64,000 bases of DNA from Unio delphinus (lineage: Eukaryota > Mollusca > Bivalvia > Unionida > Unionidae): positions 1,716,001 through 1,780,000 of the forward strand of contig JAQISU010000164.1 in the NCBI GenBank assembly GCA_029339505.1, written 5' to 3'. The notes beneath the pieces are model-generated. The model worked only from the letters and a program-made list of their open reading frames with translations. It ran no database searches and was not told the origin of the DNA. Position 1 is the stretch's first letter; the number at the start of each line of letters is the position of its first letter. Made by a program: the position numbers and the translations under genes. Below, piece by piece: positions 24,039-35,275 of the stretch.

Positions 24039-24859
24039 TGATACATGCTTAGGCTCGAATAAACATTAACATAGAAAGAGTGAAAATAACAAGCTTGTAA
24101 AAACTTAAACAATTTATTGAGCACAAATATTTTCCAGAAAAGAAAAAATAAACTTACTGTTTCAAAAACCAATTCCAAAATTAATCCAAATATCATTCAA
24201 AAAATAATCCACTAGTGAAATTGCAAAAGTCCTGGTAATAAAATGTCCAAATAATTCCCAGTTCAAATCTTAGTGAAGCATCCAAGATGGAAGACGATGT
24301 CACGTGATGAAGTCAGTTCTGGTCTAATGAAATTCAATGAGCACAATTATTTTCCAGATAAATAACAAAATAAATCCTCTTGATCCAAACGAATTGAAAT
24401 AATTTCGTATACAAGGTAATTTAAAATAACTCAAAATAATACAACTTAATATTCGAACAGTCCAACTTCTACTAAATAGTTCGCTTCAAAACATAATTTA
24501 TATACCTGTTTTTACGTAAACAAGGAAGAGGTCACATGATCTTCTAGTACCTTTAGAACGAATTTACGTTCAAAAAAATCTCGTGCACACCGAATGACCC
24601 AACTAAAAATAGAAAGATGTTTATAACAAAGCTCCATAATGTCCTTGGAATCAACCAATCATTTTAAAAGCTTGTTTACAACTCTGAAACTAGGTCAGAA
24701 ATGATGTCAACATCTGGTGTTTGTTTGTAAAGTACAGATCATCCCACTTTTAAAAAATATCTCCCAATGAATGATTCTTAAACTTAAAATGTCAAATTTG
24801 AATCTGACAAACAAACAATTAAAACAAAAATAAATAACTTAAATCAAATATACGTAACA
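24039..24859 (-). repeat. 5' LTR (821 bp) of the decayed Gmr1-like element
   Basis: On the plus strand it begins TGATACATGCTTAGG and ends ATACGTAACA (TG...CA). The element side (minus strand) shows TGGGTGCTCATTGGGAT just inside, a candidate primer-binding site whose tRNA I could not assign. Confidence 0.85.
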
Positions 24860-25381
24860 CTTTGAATAGACCAATCCTTGGTGTAAGTTTCTTTGTGGAG
24901 GAAACAGTATCTCTTAGAATACACCAATCCTTGGTGAAAGCATCTTTGTGCAGAAAACAGTATCGCTTAGAATAGCCCAATTCTTGATGTAAGCTTCTCT
25001 GTCGAAAAAAAATTATCTCTTAGAACTGACCAATCCTTGATGTAAGCTTCTTTGTGGAAAAACAGTATGTCTAAGAAAAGACCAATCCTTGATGTAAGCT
25101 TCTTTGTGGAGAAAACAGTATCTCTTTGAATTGATCCATCATTGATGTAAACTTCTTTGTTGCGAAAACAGTGTCTCTTAGAATAGCCCAATTCTTGATG
25201 TAAGCTTCTTTCTTGAGAAAACAGTATCTCTTAGAATAGCCCAATTCTTAATGTAAGCTTCTTTGTTCAGAAAACATTATCTCTTAGAATACACCAAGCA
25301 TTGATATAAGCTTCGTTGTGGAGAAAACAGTATCTCTCGGTATAGACCAATCCTTGATGTAAGCTTCTTTCTGGAGAAAAC
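24860..25381. repeat. 53-bp satellite, part 2 (about 10 units)
   Basis: The same unit as 19940-20758 resumes after the CTTT duplication (CTTTGAATAGACCAATCC) and stops at GGAGAAAAC, where the next LTR begins. Confidence 0.95.
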
Positions 25382-26998
25382 TGTCACAGAATTAGGCGAA
25401 AATTTGAACTGATTTTTGTTGTACTTGAATTGCAAACGAAACTCACCATTTTCTTGATTTCGTCGTACACGCATTACCTGGGGTGATTAAGTGGCGTGTA
25501 ACGATTTGCATGTGCCAATTTGTAATTTACATGAAATCCGAAATACTCGTTTTACGTGGTGCACGGCAAGCTCGATGTGATTTATGTTCACCTATTGAGA
25601 GTATATAAGGCGAAGTATTTATCATAAATTTTTACGGGAACCAAAATATCTAATCAAAGGATAGATAACCTCGTCTTGCAAATCTCCAGCCAAAGGGGTG
25701 AGTGTTAAATTTACATTTCGTTTTATTGTGAATTTTATTCAGATTATCATTTCGTATAATGATGCTTTTATTGCAATTAAACGTGGAATATTTGGAATTA
25801 CTAGTCACTTTTAGACTTTAAATACAATATCGTAATCTACGGCTTAGATTATTTTTGAGACAACTATTATTAGTCTGGTTTTGTTTATTATAGCTGATTC
25901 CGTCGTTGATTCCGTCGTTGATACCGTAGAAGTACATCACTGATAGCGCATCTAATAACATCGTTGATACCGTCTCTGATACCGTAGCTGCTAACGTAGT
26001 TGTTACAATGTATCTGATACCGTAGCTGCTAATAACATCGTTGATACCGTAGCTGCTAATAACATCGTTGATACCGTAGCTGTTAACACATCTGATACCA
26101 TCTTTTGATAAACGTCTTTGATATCGTCTGATTTGTTGTGGGACATCTATTGTTTGTTCTGGAACATCTCTGTATAAATATCTGAATGTGCTTGTGCCGT
26201 TAATTTGTGCAAACGGAATTGAAGTATCTGTCTGTGTCGAACTGTCTGTTCGTCAACATCTGTGTAACATGTAAATATCCGGAAAGCTAGAAGTCCGAGT
26301 GTCGGAGCTGTCTTAGAGTTGTAAAACGTCCGGGTCGACATCTAGGGGAGTGAGGAACCGTTGGTTCTGGTAGATGTTGTATGCTGTCTGAACGTATAAC
26401 TGTGGTGGATCCGTGAAGGGTAACGTCCGATAATAGTATTGGTCAACCCTCGGTTTTCGGGGAAACTGGGAGACGATTCAACTGTTGCTGAATCGTGCGG
26501 TTATACAGGGGAGACACATAGGTGTATTGAAATTGTAATATAATTTAATACATTGTTGTATTTGCATGCTTATGTCAGATCGCAATAATATTTCAAGTGA
26601 TCACATAGATATCAATAAAAGCTAGCAACTTGATTGAATACAAGTATATGATCGTGCTAGTTATCGCAATCCATCGTGCGATAGATAGTTTGTCGTTTGT
26701 GTTTATTTTTTTCGTAAATCGTACTTGCATTTATTTAACTTTCGTAAAGGATTCTTGGATCTGTGTATAATCCAAGAGATCCCTTTACATTTGTGGTTCC
26801 TTTTGTATTGTTATTTAATTTGTTCATGTATTGTGAATGGTTGTGAGTTTAATTGTGGGTTGAGTGCATGAATTATGGTGTTGTTACATCTGTATTTTTT
26901 TCATTTATAATTTATTACATAAATTTATATTTTCTTTCACAAATTGTGTTTGTATTGTTCATTTGATCCACCCTCCTCTCGGTAACAATTCTGTTACA
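25382..26998 (+). repeat. LTR 1 of the tandem array
   Basis: It starts TGTCACAG and ends CTGTTACA, near-perfect inverted ends. It holds a TATA box (TATATAAGG, about 25603), an AATAAA at 26614 and, at about 25890-26100, internal subrepeats of the type GATACCGTAGCTGCTAATAA. Confidence 0.95.
25602..25610 (+). promoter_or_regulatory. TATA box of LTR 1
   Basis: GTATATAAGG lies about 220 bases into the LTR, a usual position for a U3 promoter. The same box is at about 30549 (LTR 2) and 35496 (LTR 3). Confidence 0.55.
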
Positions 26999-26999
26999 A

Positions 27000-27017
27000 T
27001 GGTGTCAGAAGTGGGAT
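27000..27017 (+). promoter_or_regulatory. Primer-binding site, tRNA-Leu type (copy 1)
   Basis: TGGTGTCAGAAGTGGGAT begins two bases after the LTR end. Its complement reads ATCCCACTTCTGACACCA, the form of animal tRNA-Leu 3' ends as I recall them. Confidence 0.75.
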
Positions 27018-27211
27018 CGTTGGATTAAGTGAACTGTCAATCATTTTTGTGAAGGTATACATTTAATGTTTATATTTGAGCGTGACCTTCTGTTAAGATA
27101 ATACTCTAGTTGGAGTTTATTTTTGTTTAGTTTACCTAGGTCCGTGTGTCCAGTATAAACGTGTTTAAAGTATTGGTTTGGTTATATATCTATATTCATA
27201 TTACAATTGTC

Positions 27212-30145
27212 ATGTCATCCCTTAAGGACTTGGTTGCCTTAGGCAAAGAATTTGGGTATGAAGGTGAAAGCTTAAGGAAATTTATTCAGGAAGAACATGC
27301 CCGGGAAAGGGAAGAAAGGGTAAGGTCAAGGGAATTAGAAAGGGAATCCGATGAAAGAAAAAGGGAATTAGAAAGGGAATCCGATGAAAGAAAAAGGGAA
27401 TTAGAAAGGGAATCCGATGATAGGAAATGGGCAATTGAGAAGGAAAAGATAGAATTAGAAAAGCAGGCCCAAAGGGAAAAGATAGAATTAGAGCAGCAGG
27501 CCGAGAGGGAAAAGATAGAATTAGAGAAGCAGGCGGAAAAGGATAGGATAGGATGGGAAATGGAAGCGGAGCAAAAGCGAATAGAGTTAGATGAAAAAGC
27601 AAAACAACGGGATCATGAGCGTAAGGTAGAATTAGCGACATCTGGAAGAGAACACGATTCTGCCTTTAGCAAATTAAGGGGCCCCAAATTACCTCCCTTT
27701 GACGATGAAAAAGATAACATAGATAGTTATCTTCATCGGTTTGAGCGGTATGCCGAAAACCAGAAGTGGAGTCAAAATGACTGGGCGCTGCATCTGAGTG
27801 CTTTATTAAAAGGTAAAGCACTGGATGTATACTCGCGACTTCCTAGGGACGATGTGTTTAAGTACGACGTCCTAAAGGAAGCACTTCTCAAAAGGTACGA
27901 GCTCACTGAACAAGGTTTTCGAAAAAAGTTCAGGTATAGCAAGCCCGATAAGGGAGAAACCTTTGGTCAGTTCACCGTCAGAATTGCGAACTATTTTGAG
28001 CGGTGGATTGAATGCGGCAAAGCGGTGAAAACGTTTGAAGGGTTGACTGATTTCTTGTTCAGAGATCAATTATTTAATACAGTTGGGCGAGAATTAGATC
28101 AATTTCTGAAGGAGAAAGTCTTCACAAACGTAAAAGATATGGCTAAGCAAGCCGATTTATTTGCCGAAGCTCATGGGGGAACCCAGAACGTGGTTTTAAA
28201 AGATTTTAAGTCTGGAAACCAGTCTGTAAGACCTATGCCTAGGGAGCCTGTAAAATCAGCTGAGGTAAAAAGGTCAGTTGGGAATCCAGTTTTTCAGCGT
28301 GTGCGGTGTTTCTTGTGTAATGCATTGGGTCATGTTCAAAAAGACTGTCCTAAAAGAAAGGCACTTATACATAAGGTAGCAGTGGCTATACAAAGTAAAG
28401 GTATATCCGATAACAACGTACATGTAGAACCTTGTATTCATTCACTTGGCACGTGTTTATTTCCTGAAGCGCGTGTACCAACCGCGAGAGGGTTTGTCAA
28501 CGGTCGAGAAGTCGTGGTATTGCGTGACACTGGTTGTACGGGCGTAGTGATCAAACGTAGTCTCGTGCAGGATAACCAAATGCTCGGGTGGGAATCCCCA
28601 TGTATGTTACTTGATCAGACGATGGGTCGCATTCCCGTAGCAAGGATCACAGTAAAAACACCTTTCTTAACGGGAACTGTTGATGCCCTTTGTATGGACA
28701 ATCCTATTTACGATCTGACGATCGGTAATGTTGAAGGTTCCCGTCTTCCAACCATGGCCGATTTTAAAATACCTTTGGCCCAGGCAGTCGAAACGCGAGC
28801 GCAAACACGGCGAGAGAAATCCGCGTTTCATAAATTAATAGTCCCTGAATCGATCTCAGGAATTTCCCGTGATGATTTCAAACAAGAGCAAGAACGTGAT
28901 GAATCCATCAGAACAATTGTTGAGAAAATCACGTCCGGCGCGATTAAACATTGCAAGCGTGGGGGTAGCTCGAGATTCGTACGCAAGAACGGATTAATTC
29001 ATAGGGAGTTTAGCGCTCGGGAGGGTAAGAAGTATTGGCAAGTGGTCGTACCCCAGAGATATAGATCTCAAGTACTTAGGGTGGCGCATGAGTCAAGCAT
29101 GGCAGGACACCTAGGTAAGGCTAAGACCACTAGCAGGGTAGTCGCTGAATTCTACTGGCCAGGTGTTAATGGCGATGTCACACGGTTCTGTAGGTCGTGC
29201 GACGTATGTCAGAAAACCGTCTGTAAGGGAAGGGTCACAAGGGTGCCCTTGGGACAGATGCCATTAATAGATACACCGTTTAAAAGAGTGGCAGTAGATA
29301 TTGTATGACCAATACACCCGGTTACCGAAAGAAAGAATCGGTACATACTTACTCTGGTTGATTACGCAACCAGATACCCCGAAGCCGTAGCGTTACCAAC
29401 TATTGAAACGGAAAGGGTAGCTGAAGCATTAGTTGATATCTTCAGTAGGGTAGGGGTGCCAGAGGAAATCCTCACTGATTGTGGTGTCCAATTCACCTCT
29501 GACCTCATGGGTGAAATAAGTAGGCTGTTGTCCATCAAACAGCTAAACACTACCCCATACCATCCGATGTGCAATGGACTGGTAGAGAAGTTTAATGGTA
29601 CCCTGAAAAGCATGCTACGGAAGATGTGCGCGGAACGTCCGCAAGACTGGGACCGTTATTTAAACGCTGTTCTGTTCGCGTACCGTGAAGTACCGCAGGA
29701 AAGTTTAGGGTTCTCGCCCTTTGAACTGTTGTATGGTAGAACAGTTCGAGGCCCGATGCGGATACTACGCGAACTATGGACTGGTGATGTCGCGAACGAG
29801 GAAATAAAAACGACTTACCAGTACGTGTTAGATTTAAGAAACAAACTTGAGAGTACATGCCAGATGGCACGTGACGAATTGATTAAATCGGGGCGCAGAT
29901 ATGCCAAGTATTACAACCGCAGAGCGCGTAATAGGAAATTTCTTGTGGGAGATCAGGTGCTATTGCTTCTTCCAACGAGTTCGAATAAGTTATTAGTCCA
30001 GTGGAAAGGTCCATATGAAGTTAAAGAAGTAAAAGGAGACATGGACTATAAAATTGACATGGACGGTATTGTAAAAACATTCCATGCGAACATGCTCAAG
30101 TTGTATATCAAGAGACAAAGCGACAATGTCAATAAGGGGAGTTGA
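27212..30145 (+). pseudogene. Gag-protease-integrase, copy 1, premature stop
   Basis: This is the same frame as the intact copy at 32159-35092, but GGA is replaced by TGA at 29306-29308, just after the first catalytic Asp of integrase. Reading resumes in frame after the stop and ends at 30145. Three further single-base differences from copy 2 were found (28058 Phe/Leu, 28491 Gly/Glu, 29487 Val/Ala), all amino-acid changing. The product would be Gag, zinc knuckle, protease and the integrase finger without the catalytic core. Such a product could still supply Gag and protease. Confidence 0.9.
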
Positions 30146-30315
30146 AAATATAGGCGCAGACTACTTGAGTAGGGCATGATGGGAAATTTGTATGAATTTG
30201 CCCAGTAATAAAATCCAGTTTGTAGTATAACCAGTGTAAATGTTGTAAGATATCATCAGTAGTCATTTTTCTTCTATTCTGTGTTAGTTTTAAAAATGTG
30301 TACATTTTTATTCTT

Positions 30316-30328
30316 AGGGGGGAGGTAT
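30316..30328 (+). promoter_or_regulatory. Polypurine tract (copy 1)
   Basis: AGGGGGGAGGTAT abuts the TG of LTR 2, the plus-strand primer position. The identical tract for copy 2 is at 35263-35275. Confidence 0.75.
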
Positions 30329-31945
30329 TGTCACAGAATTAGGCGAAAATTTGAACTGATTTTTGTTGTACTTGAATTGCAAACGAAACTCACCATTTTC
30401 TTGATTTCGTCGTACACGCATTACCTGGGGTGATTAAGTGGCGTGTAACGATTTGCATGTGCCAATTTGTAATTTACATGAAATCCGAAATACTCGTTTT
30501 ACGTGGTGCACGGCAAGCTCGATGTGATTTATGTTCACCTATTGAGAGTATATAAGGCGAAGTATTTATCATAAATTTTTACGGGAACCAAAATATCTAA
30601 TCAAAGGATAGATAACCTCGTCTTGCAAATCTCCAGCCAAAGGGGTGAGTGTTAAATTTACATTTCGTTTTATTGTGAATTTTATTCAGATTATCATTTC
30701 GTATAATGATGCTTTTATTGCAATTAAACGTGGAATATTTGGAATTACTAGTCACTTTTAGACTTTAAATACAATATCGTAATCTACGGCTTAGATTATT
30801 TTTGAGACAACTATTATTAGTCTGGTTTTGTTTATTATAGCTGATTCCGTCGTTGATTCCGTCGTTGATACCGTAGAAGTACATCACTGATAGCGCATCT
30901 AATAACATCGTTGATACCGTCTCTGATACCGTAGCTGCTAACGTAGTTGTTACAATGTATCTGATACCGTAGCTGCTAATAACATCGTTGATACCGTAGC
31001 TGCTAATAACATCGTTGATACCGTAGCTGTTAACACATCTGATACCATCTTTTGATAAACGTCTTTGATATCGTCTGATTTGTTGTGGGACATCTATTGT
31101 TTGTTCTGGAACATCTCTGTATAAATATCTGAATGTGCTTGTGCCGTTAATTTGTGCAAACGGAATTGAAGTATCTGTCTGTGTCGAACTGTCTGTTCGT
31201 CAACATCTGTGTAACATGTAAATATCCGGAAAGCTAGAAGTCCGAGTGTCGGAGCTGTCTTAGAGTTGTAAAACGTCCGGGTCGACATCTAGGGGAGTGA
31301 GGAACCGTTGGTTCTGGTAGATGTTGTATGCTGTCTGAACGTATAACTGTGGTGGATCCGTGAAGGGTAACGTCCGATAATAGTATTGGTCAACCCTCGG
31401 TTTTCGGGGAAACTGGGAGACGATTCAACTGTTGCTGAATCGTGCGGTTATACAGGGGAGACACATAGGTGTATTGAAATTGTAATATAATTTAATACAT
31501 TGTTGTATTTGCATGCTTATGTCAGATCGCAATAATATTTCAAGTGATCACATAGATATCAATAAAAGCTAGCAACTTGATTGAATACAAGTATATGATC
31601 GTGCTAGTTATCGCAATCCATCGTGCGATAGATAGTTTGTCGTTTGTGTTTATTTTTTTCGTAAATCGTACTTGCATTTATTTAACTTTCGTAAAGGATT
31701 CTTGGATCTGTGTATAATCCAAGAGATCCCTTTACATTTGTGGTTCCTTTTGTATTGTTATTTAATTTGTTCATGTATTGTGAATGGTTGTGAGTTTAAT
31801 TGTGGGTTGAGTGCATGAATTATGGTGTTGTTACATCTGTATTTTTTTCATTTATAATTTATTACATAAATTTATATTTTCTTTCACAAATTGTGTTTGT
31901 ATTGTTCATTTGATCCACCCTCCTCTCGGTAACAATTCTGTTACA
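30329..31945 (+). repeat. LTR 2 (middle LTR) of the tandem array
   Basis: 1,617 bp, no difference from LTR 1 found by eye. It serves both as 3' LTR of the first unit and 5' LTR of the second; no target duplication separates the units. Confidence 0.95.
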
Positions 31946-31946
31946 A

Positions 31947-31964
31947 TGGTGTCAGAAGTGGGAT
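31947..31964 (+). promoter_or_regulatory. Primer-binding site, tRNA-Leu type (copy 2)
   Basis: Identical to the site at 27000-27017. Confidence 0.75.
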
Positions 31965-32158
31965 CGTTGGATTAAGTGAACTGTCAATCATTTTTGTGAA
32001 GGTATACATTTAATGTTTATATTTGAGCGTGACCTTCTGTTAAGATAATACTCTAGTTGGAGTTTATTTTTGTTTAGTTTACCTAGGTCCGTGTGTCCAG
32101 TATAAACGTGTTTAAAGTATTGGTTTGGTTATATATCTATATTCATATTACAATTGTC

Positions 32159-35092
32159 ATGTCATCCCTTAAGGACTTGGTTGCCTTAGGCAAAGAATTT
32201 GGGTATGAAGGTGAAAGCTTAAGGAAATTTATTCAGGAAGAACATGCCCGGGAAAGGGAAGAAAGGGTAAGGTCAAGGGAATTAGAAAGGGAATCCGATG
32301 AAAGAAAAAGGGAATTAGAAAGGGAATCCGATGAAAGAAAAAGGGAATTAGAAAGGGAATCCGATGATAGGAAATGGGCAATTGAGAAGGAAAAGATAGA
32401 ATTAGAAAAGCAGGCCCAAAGGGAAAAGATAGAATTAGAGCAGCAGGCCGAGAGGGAAAAGATAGAATTAGAGAAGCAGGCGGAAAAGGATAGGATAGGA
32501 TGGGAAATGGAAGCGGAGCAAAAGCGAATAGAGTTAGATGAAAAAGCAAAACAACGGGATCATGAGCGTAAGGTAGAATTAGCGACATCTGGAAGAGAAC
32601 ACGATTCTGCCTTTAGCAAATTAAGGGGCCCCAAATTACCTCCCTTTGACGATGAAAAAGATAACATAGATAGTTATCTTCATCGGTTTGAGCGGTATGC
32701 CGAAAACCAGAAGTGGAGTCAAAATGACTGGGCGCTGCATCTGAGTGCTTTATTAAAAGGTAAAGCACTGGATGTATACTCGCGACTTCCTAGGGACGAT
32801 GTGTTTAAGTACGACGTCCTAAAGGAAGCACTTCTCAAAAGGTACGAGCTCACTGAACAAGGTTTTCGAAAAAAGTTCAGGTATAGCAAGCCCGATAAGG
32901 GAGAAACCTTTGGTCAGTTCACCGTCAGAATTGCGAACTATTTTGAGCGGTGGATTGAATGCGGCAAAGCGGTGAAAACGTTTGAAGGGTTGACTGATTT
33001 CTTGCTCAGAGATCAATTATTTAATACAGTTGGGCGAGAATTAGATCAATTTCTGAAGGAGAAAGTCTTCACAAACGTAAAAGATATGGCTAAGCAAGCC
33101 GATTTATTTGCCGAAGCTCATGGGGGAACCCAGAACGTGGTTTTAAAAGATTTTAAGTCTGGAAACCAGTCTGTAAGACCTATGCCTAGGGAGCCTGTAA
33201 AATCAGCTGAGGTAAAAAGGTCAGTTGGGAATCCAGTTTTTCAGCGTGTGCGGTGTTTCTTGTGTAATGCATTGGGTCATGTTCAAAAAGACTGTCCTAA
33301 AAGAAAGGCACTTATACATAAGGTAGCAGTGGCTATACAAAGTAAAGGTATATCCGATAACAACGTACATGTAGAACCTTGTATTCATTCACTTGGCACG
33401 TGTTTATTTCCTGAAGCGCGTGTACCAACCGCGAGAGAGTTTGTCAACGGTCGAGAAGTCGTGGTATTGCGTGACACTGGTTGTACGGGCGTAGTGATCA
33501 AACGTAGTCTCGTGCAGGATAACCAAATGCTCGGGTGGGAATCCCCATGTATGTTACTTGATCAGACGATGGGTCGCATTCCCGTAGCAAGGATCACAGT
33601 AAAAACACCTTTCTTAACGGGAACTGTTGATGCCCTTTGTATGGACAATCCTATTTACGATCTGACGATCGGTAATGTTGAAGGTTCCCGTCTTCCAACC
33701 ATGGCCGATTTTAAAATACCTTTGGCCCAGGCAGTCGAAACGCGAGCGCAAACACGGCGAGAGAAATCCGCGTTTCATAAATTAATAGTCCCTGAATCGA
33801 TCTCAGGAATTTCCCGTGATGATTTCAAACAAGAGCAAGAACGTGATGAATCCATCAGAACAATTGTTGAGAAAATCACGTCCGGCGCGATTAAACATTG
33901 CAAGCGTGGGGGTAGCTCGAGATTCGTACGCAAGAACGGATTAATTCATAGGGAGTTTAGCGCTCGGGAGGGTAAGAAGTATTGGCAAGTGGTCGTACCC
34001 CAGAGATATAGATCTCAAGTACTTAGGGTGGCGCATGAGTCAAGCATGGCAGGACACCTAGGTAAGGCTAAGACCACTAGCAGGGTAGTCGCTGAATTCT
34101 ACTGGCCAGGTGTTAATGGCGATGTCACACGGTTCTGTAGGTCGTGCGACGTATGTCAGAAAACCGTCTGTAAGGGAAGGGTCACAAGGGTGCCCTTGGG
34201 ACAGATGCCATTAATAGATACACCGTTTAAAAGAGTGGCAGTAGATATTGTAGGACCAATACACCCGGTTACCGAAAGAAAGAATCGGTACATACTTACT
34301 CTGGTTGATTACGCAACCAGATACCCCGAAGCCGTAGCGTTACCAACTATTGAAACGGAAAGGGTAGCTGAAGCATTAGTTGATATCTTCAGTAGGGTAG
34401 GGGTGCCAGAGGAAATCCTCACTGATTGTGGTGCCCAATTCACCTCTGACCTCATGGGTGAAATAAGTAGGCTGTTGTCCATCAAACAGCTAAACACTAC
34501 CCCATACCATCCGATGTGCAATGGACTGGTAGAGAAGTTTAATGGTACCCTGAAAAGCATGCTACGGAAGATGTGCGCGGAACGTCCGCAAGACTGGGAC
34601 CGTTATTTAAACGCTGTTCTGTTCGCGTACCGTGAAGTACCGCAGGAAAGTTTAGGGTTCTCGCCCTTTGAACTGTTGTATGGTAGAACAGTTCGAGGCC
34701 CGATGCGGATACTACGCGAACTATGGACTGGTGATGTCGCGAACGAGGAAATAAAAACGACTTACCAGTACGTGTTAGATTTAAGAAACAAACTTGAGAG
34801 TACATGCCAGATGGCACGTGACGAATTGATTAAATCGGGGCGCAGATATGCCAAGTATTACAACCGCAGAGCGCGTAATAGGAAATTTCTTGTGGGAGAT
34901 CAGGTGCTATTGCTTCTTCCAACGAGTTCGAATAAGTTATTAGTCCAGTGGAAAGGTCCATATGAAGTTAAAGAAGTAAAAGGAGACATGGACTATAAAA
35001 TTGACATGGACGGTATTGTAAAAACATTCCATGCGAACATGCTCAAGTTGTATATCAAGAGACAAAGCGACAATGTCAATAAGGGGAGTTGA
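32159..35092 (+). CDS. Intact Gag-protease-integrase polyprotein, RT-less Gmr1-like element
   Basis: 977 residues from the ATG at 32159 (MSSLKDLVALGKEFGYEGE), preferred over the in-frame ATG at 32093 because the extra 22 residues are hydrophobic and unlike a Gag start. Order: charged coiled coil with ERESDERKREL repeats (about 30-150); SCAN-like capsid (about 163-320; LLKRYELTEQGFRKKFR); zinc knuckle CFLCNALGHVQKDC (366-379); protease with LRDTGCTG (Asp439); H2C2 finger (His626, His633, Cys663, Cys666); integrase core Asp696, Asp756, Glu792 with 35 residues between the last two; GPY/F-like end (WKGPYEV, HANMLK). It stops 183 bases before the LTR. No RT palm motif or RNase H is present, although relatives place them after integrase. 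It would supply particle, maturation and integration functions and need RT in trans. All seen catalytic residues are intact. Confidence 0.95.
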   Translation: MSSLKDLVALGKEFGYEGESLRKFIQEEHAREREERVRSRELERESDERKRELERESDERKRELERESDDRKWAIEKEKIELEKQAQREKIELEQQAEREKIELEKQAEKDRIGWEMEAEQKRIELDEKAKQRDHERKVELATSGREHDSAFSKLRGPKLPPFDDEKDNIDSYLHRFERYAENQKWSQNDWALHLSALLKGKALDVYSRLPRDDVFKYDVLKEALLKRYELTEQGFRKKFRYSKPDKGETFGQFTVRIANYFERWIECGKAVKTFEGLTDFLLRDQLFNTVGRELDQFLKEKVFTNVKDMAKQADLFAEAHGGTQNVVLKDFKSGNQSVRPMPREPVKSAEVKRSVGNPVFQRVRCFLCNALGHVQKDCPKRKALIHKVAVAIQSKGISDNNVHVEPCIHSLGTCLFPEARVPTAREFVNGREVVVLRDTGCTGVVIKRSLVQDNQMLGWESPCMLLDQTMGRIPVARITVKTPFLTGTVDALCMDNPIYDLTIGNVEGSRLPTMADFKIPLAQAVETRAQTRREKSAFHKLIVPESISGISRDDFKQEQERDESIRTIVEKITSGAIKHCKRGGSSRFVRKNGLIHREFSAREGKKYWQVVVPQRYRSQVLRVAHESSMAGHLGKAKTTSRVVAEFYWPGVNGDVTRFCRSCDVCQKTVCKGRVTRVPLGQMPLIDTPFKRVAVDIVGPIHPVTERKNRYILTLVDYATRYPEAVALPTIETERVAEALVDIFSRVGVPEEILTDCGAQFTSDLMGEISRLLSIKQLNTTPYHPMCNGLVEKFNGTLKSMLRKMCAERPQDWDRYLNAVLFAYREVPQESLGFSPFELLYGRTVRGPMRILRELWTGDVANEEIKTTYQYVLDLRNKLESTCQMARDELIKSGRRYAKYYNRRARNRKFLVGDQVLLLLPTSSNKLLVQWKGPYEVKEVKGDMDYKIDMDGIVKTFHANMLKLYIKRQSDNVNKGS

Positions 35093-35275
35093 AAATATAG
35101 GCGCAGACTACTTGAGTAGGGCATGATGGGAAATTTGTATGAATTTGCCCAGTAATAAAATCCAGTTTGTAGTATAACCAGTGTAAATGTTGTAAGATAT
35201 CATCAGTAGTCATTTTTCTTCTATTCTGTGTTAGTTTTAAAAATGTGTACATTTTTATTCTTAGGGGGGAGGTAT

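Larger units (their letters stand above)
20759..24859 (-). mobile_element. Decayed Gmr1-like Ty3/gypsy LTR retrotransposon
   Basis: The element is inserted in the 53-bp satellite with CTTT on both sides (20755-20758 and 24860-24863). Read on the minus strand the order is 5' LTR (24859-24039), gag, protease, integrase core, RT start, and a truncated 3' LTR. Integrase ahead of RT is the order of the Gmr1-like group of Ty3/gypsy elements. Two deletions are visible. One joins protease directly to the middle of integrase. The other joins the RT start to the LTR near 21,083, removing most of RT, all of RNase H and the LTR's U3 part. Frameshifts and stops are frequent, so this copy is dead and older than its neighbour. 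Confidence 0.9.

Noticed and set aside
27282..27641. Minus-strand Pro/Phe/Leu-rich frame opposite gag (also 32229-32588)
   Set aside because: It is the antisense shadow of the repetitive Glu/Arg/Lys coiled coil of Gag.
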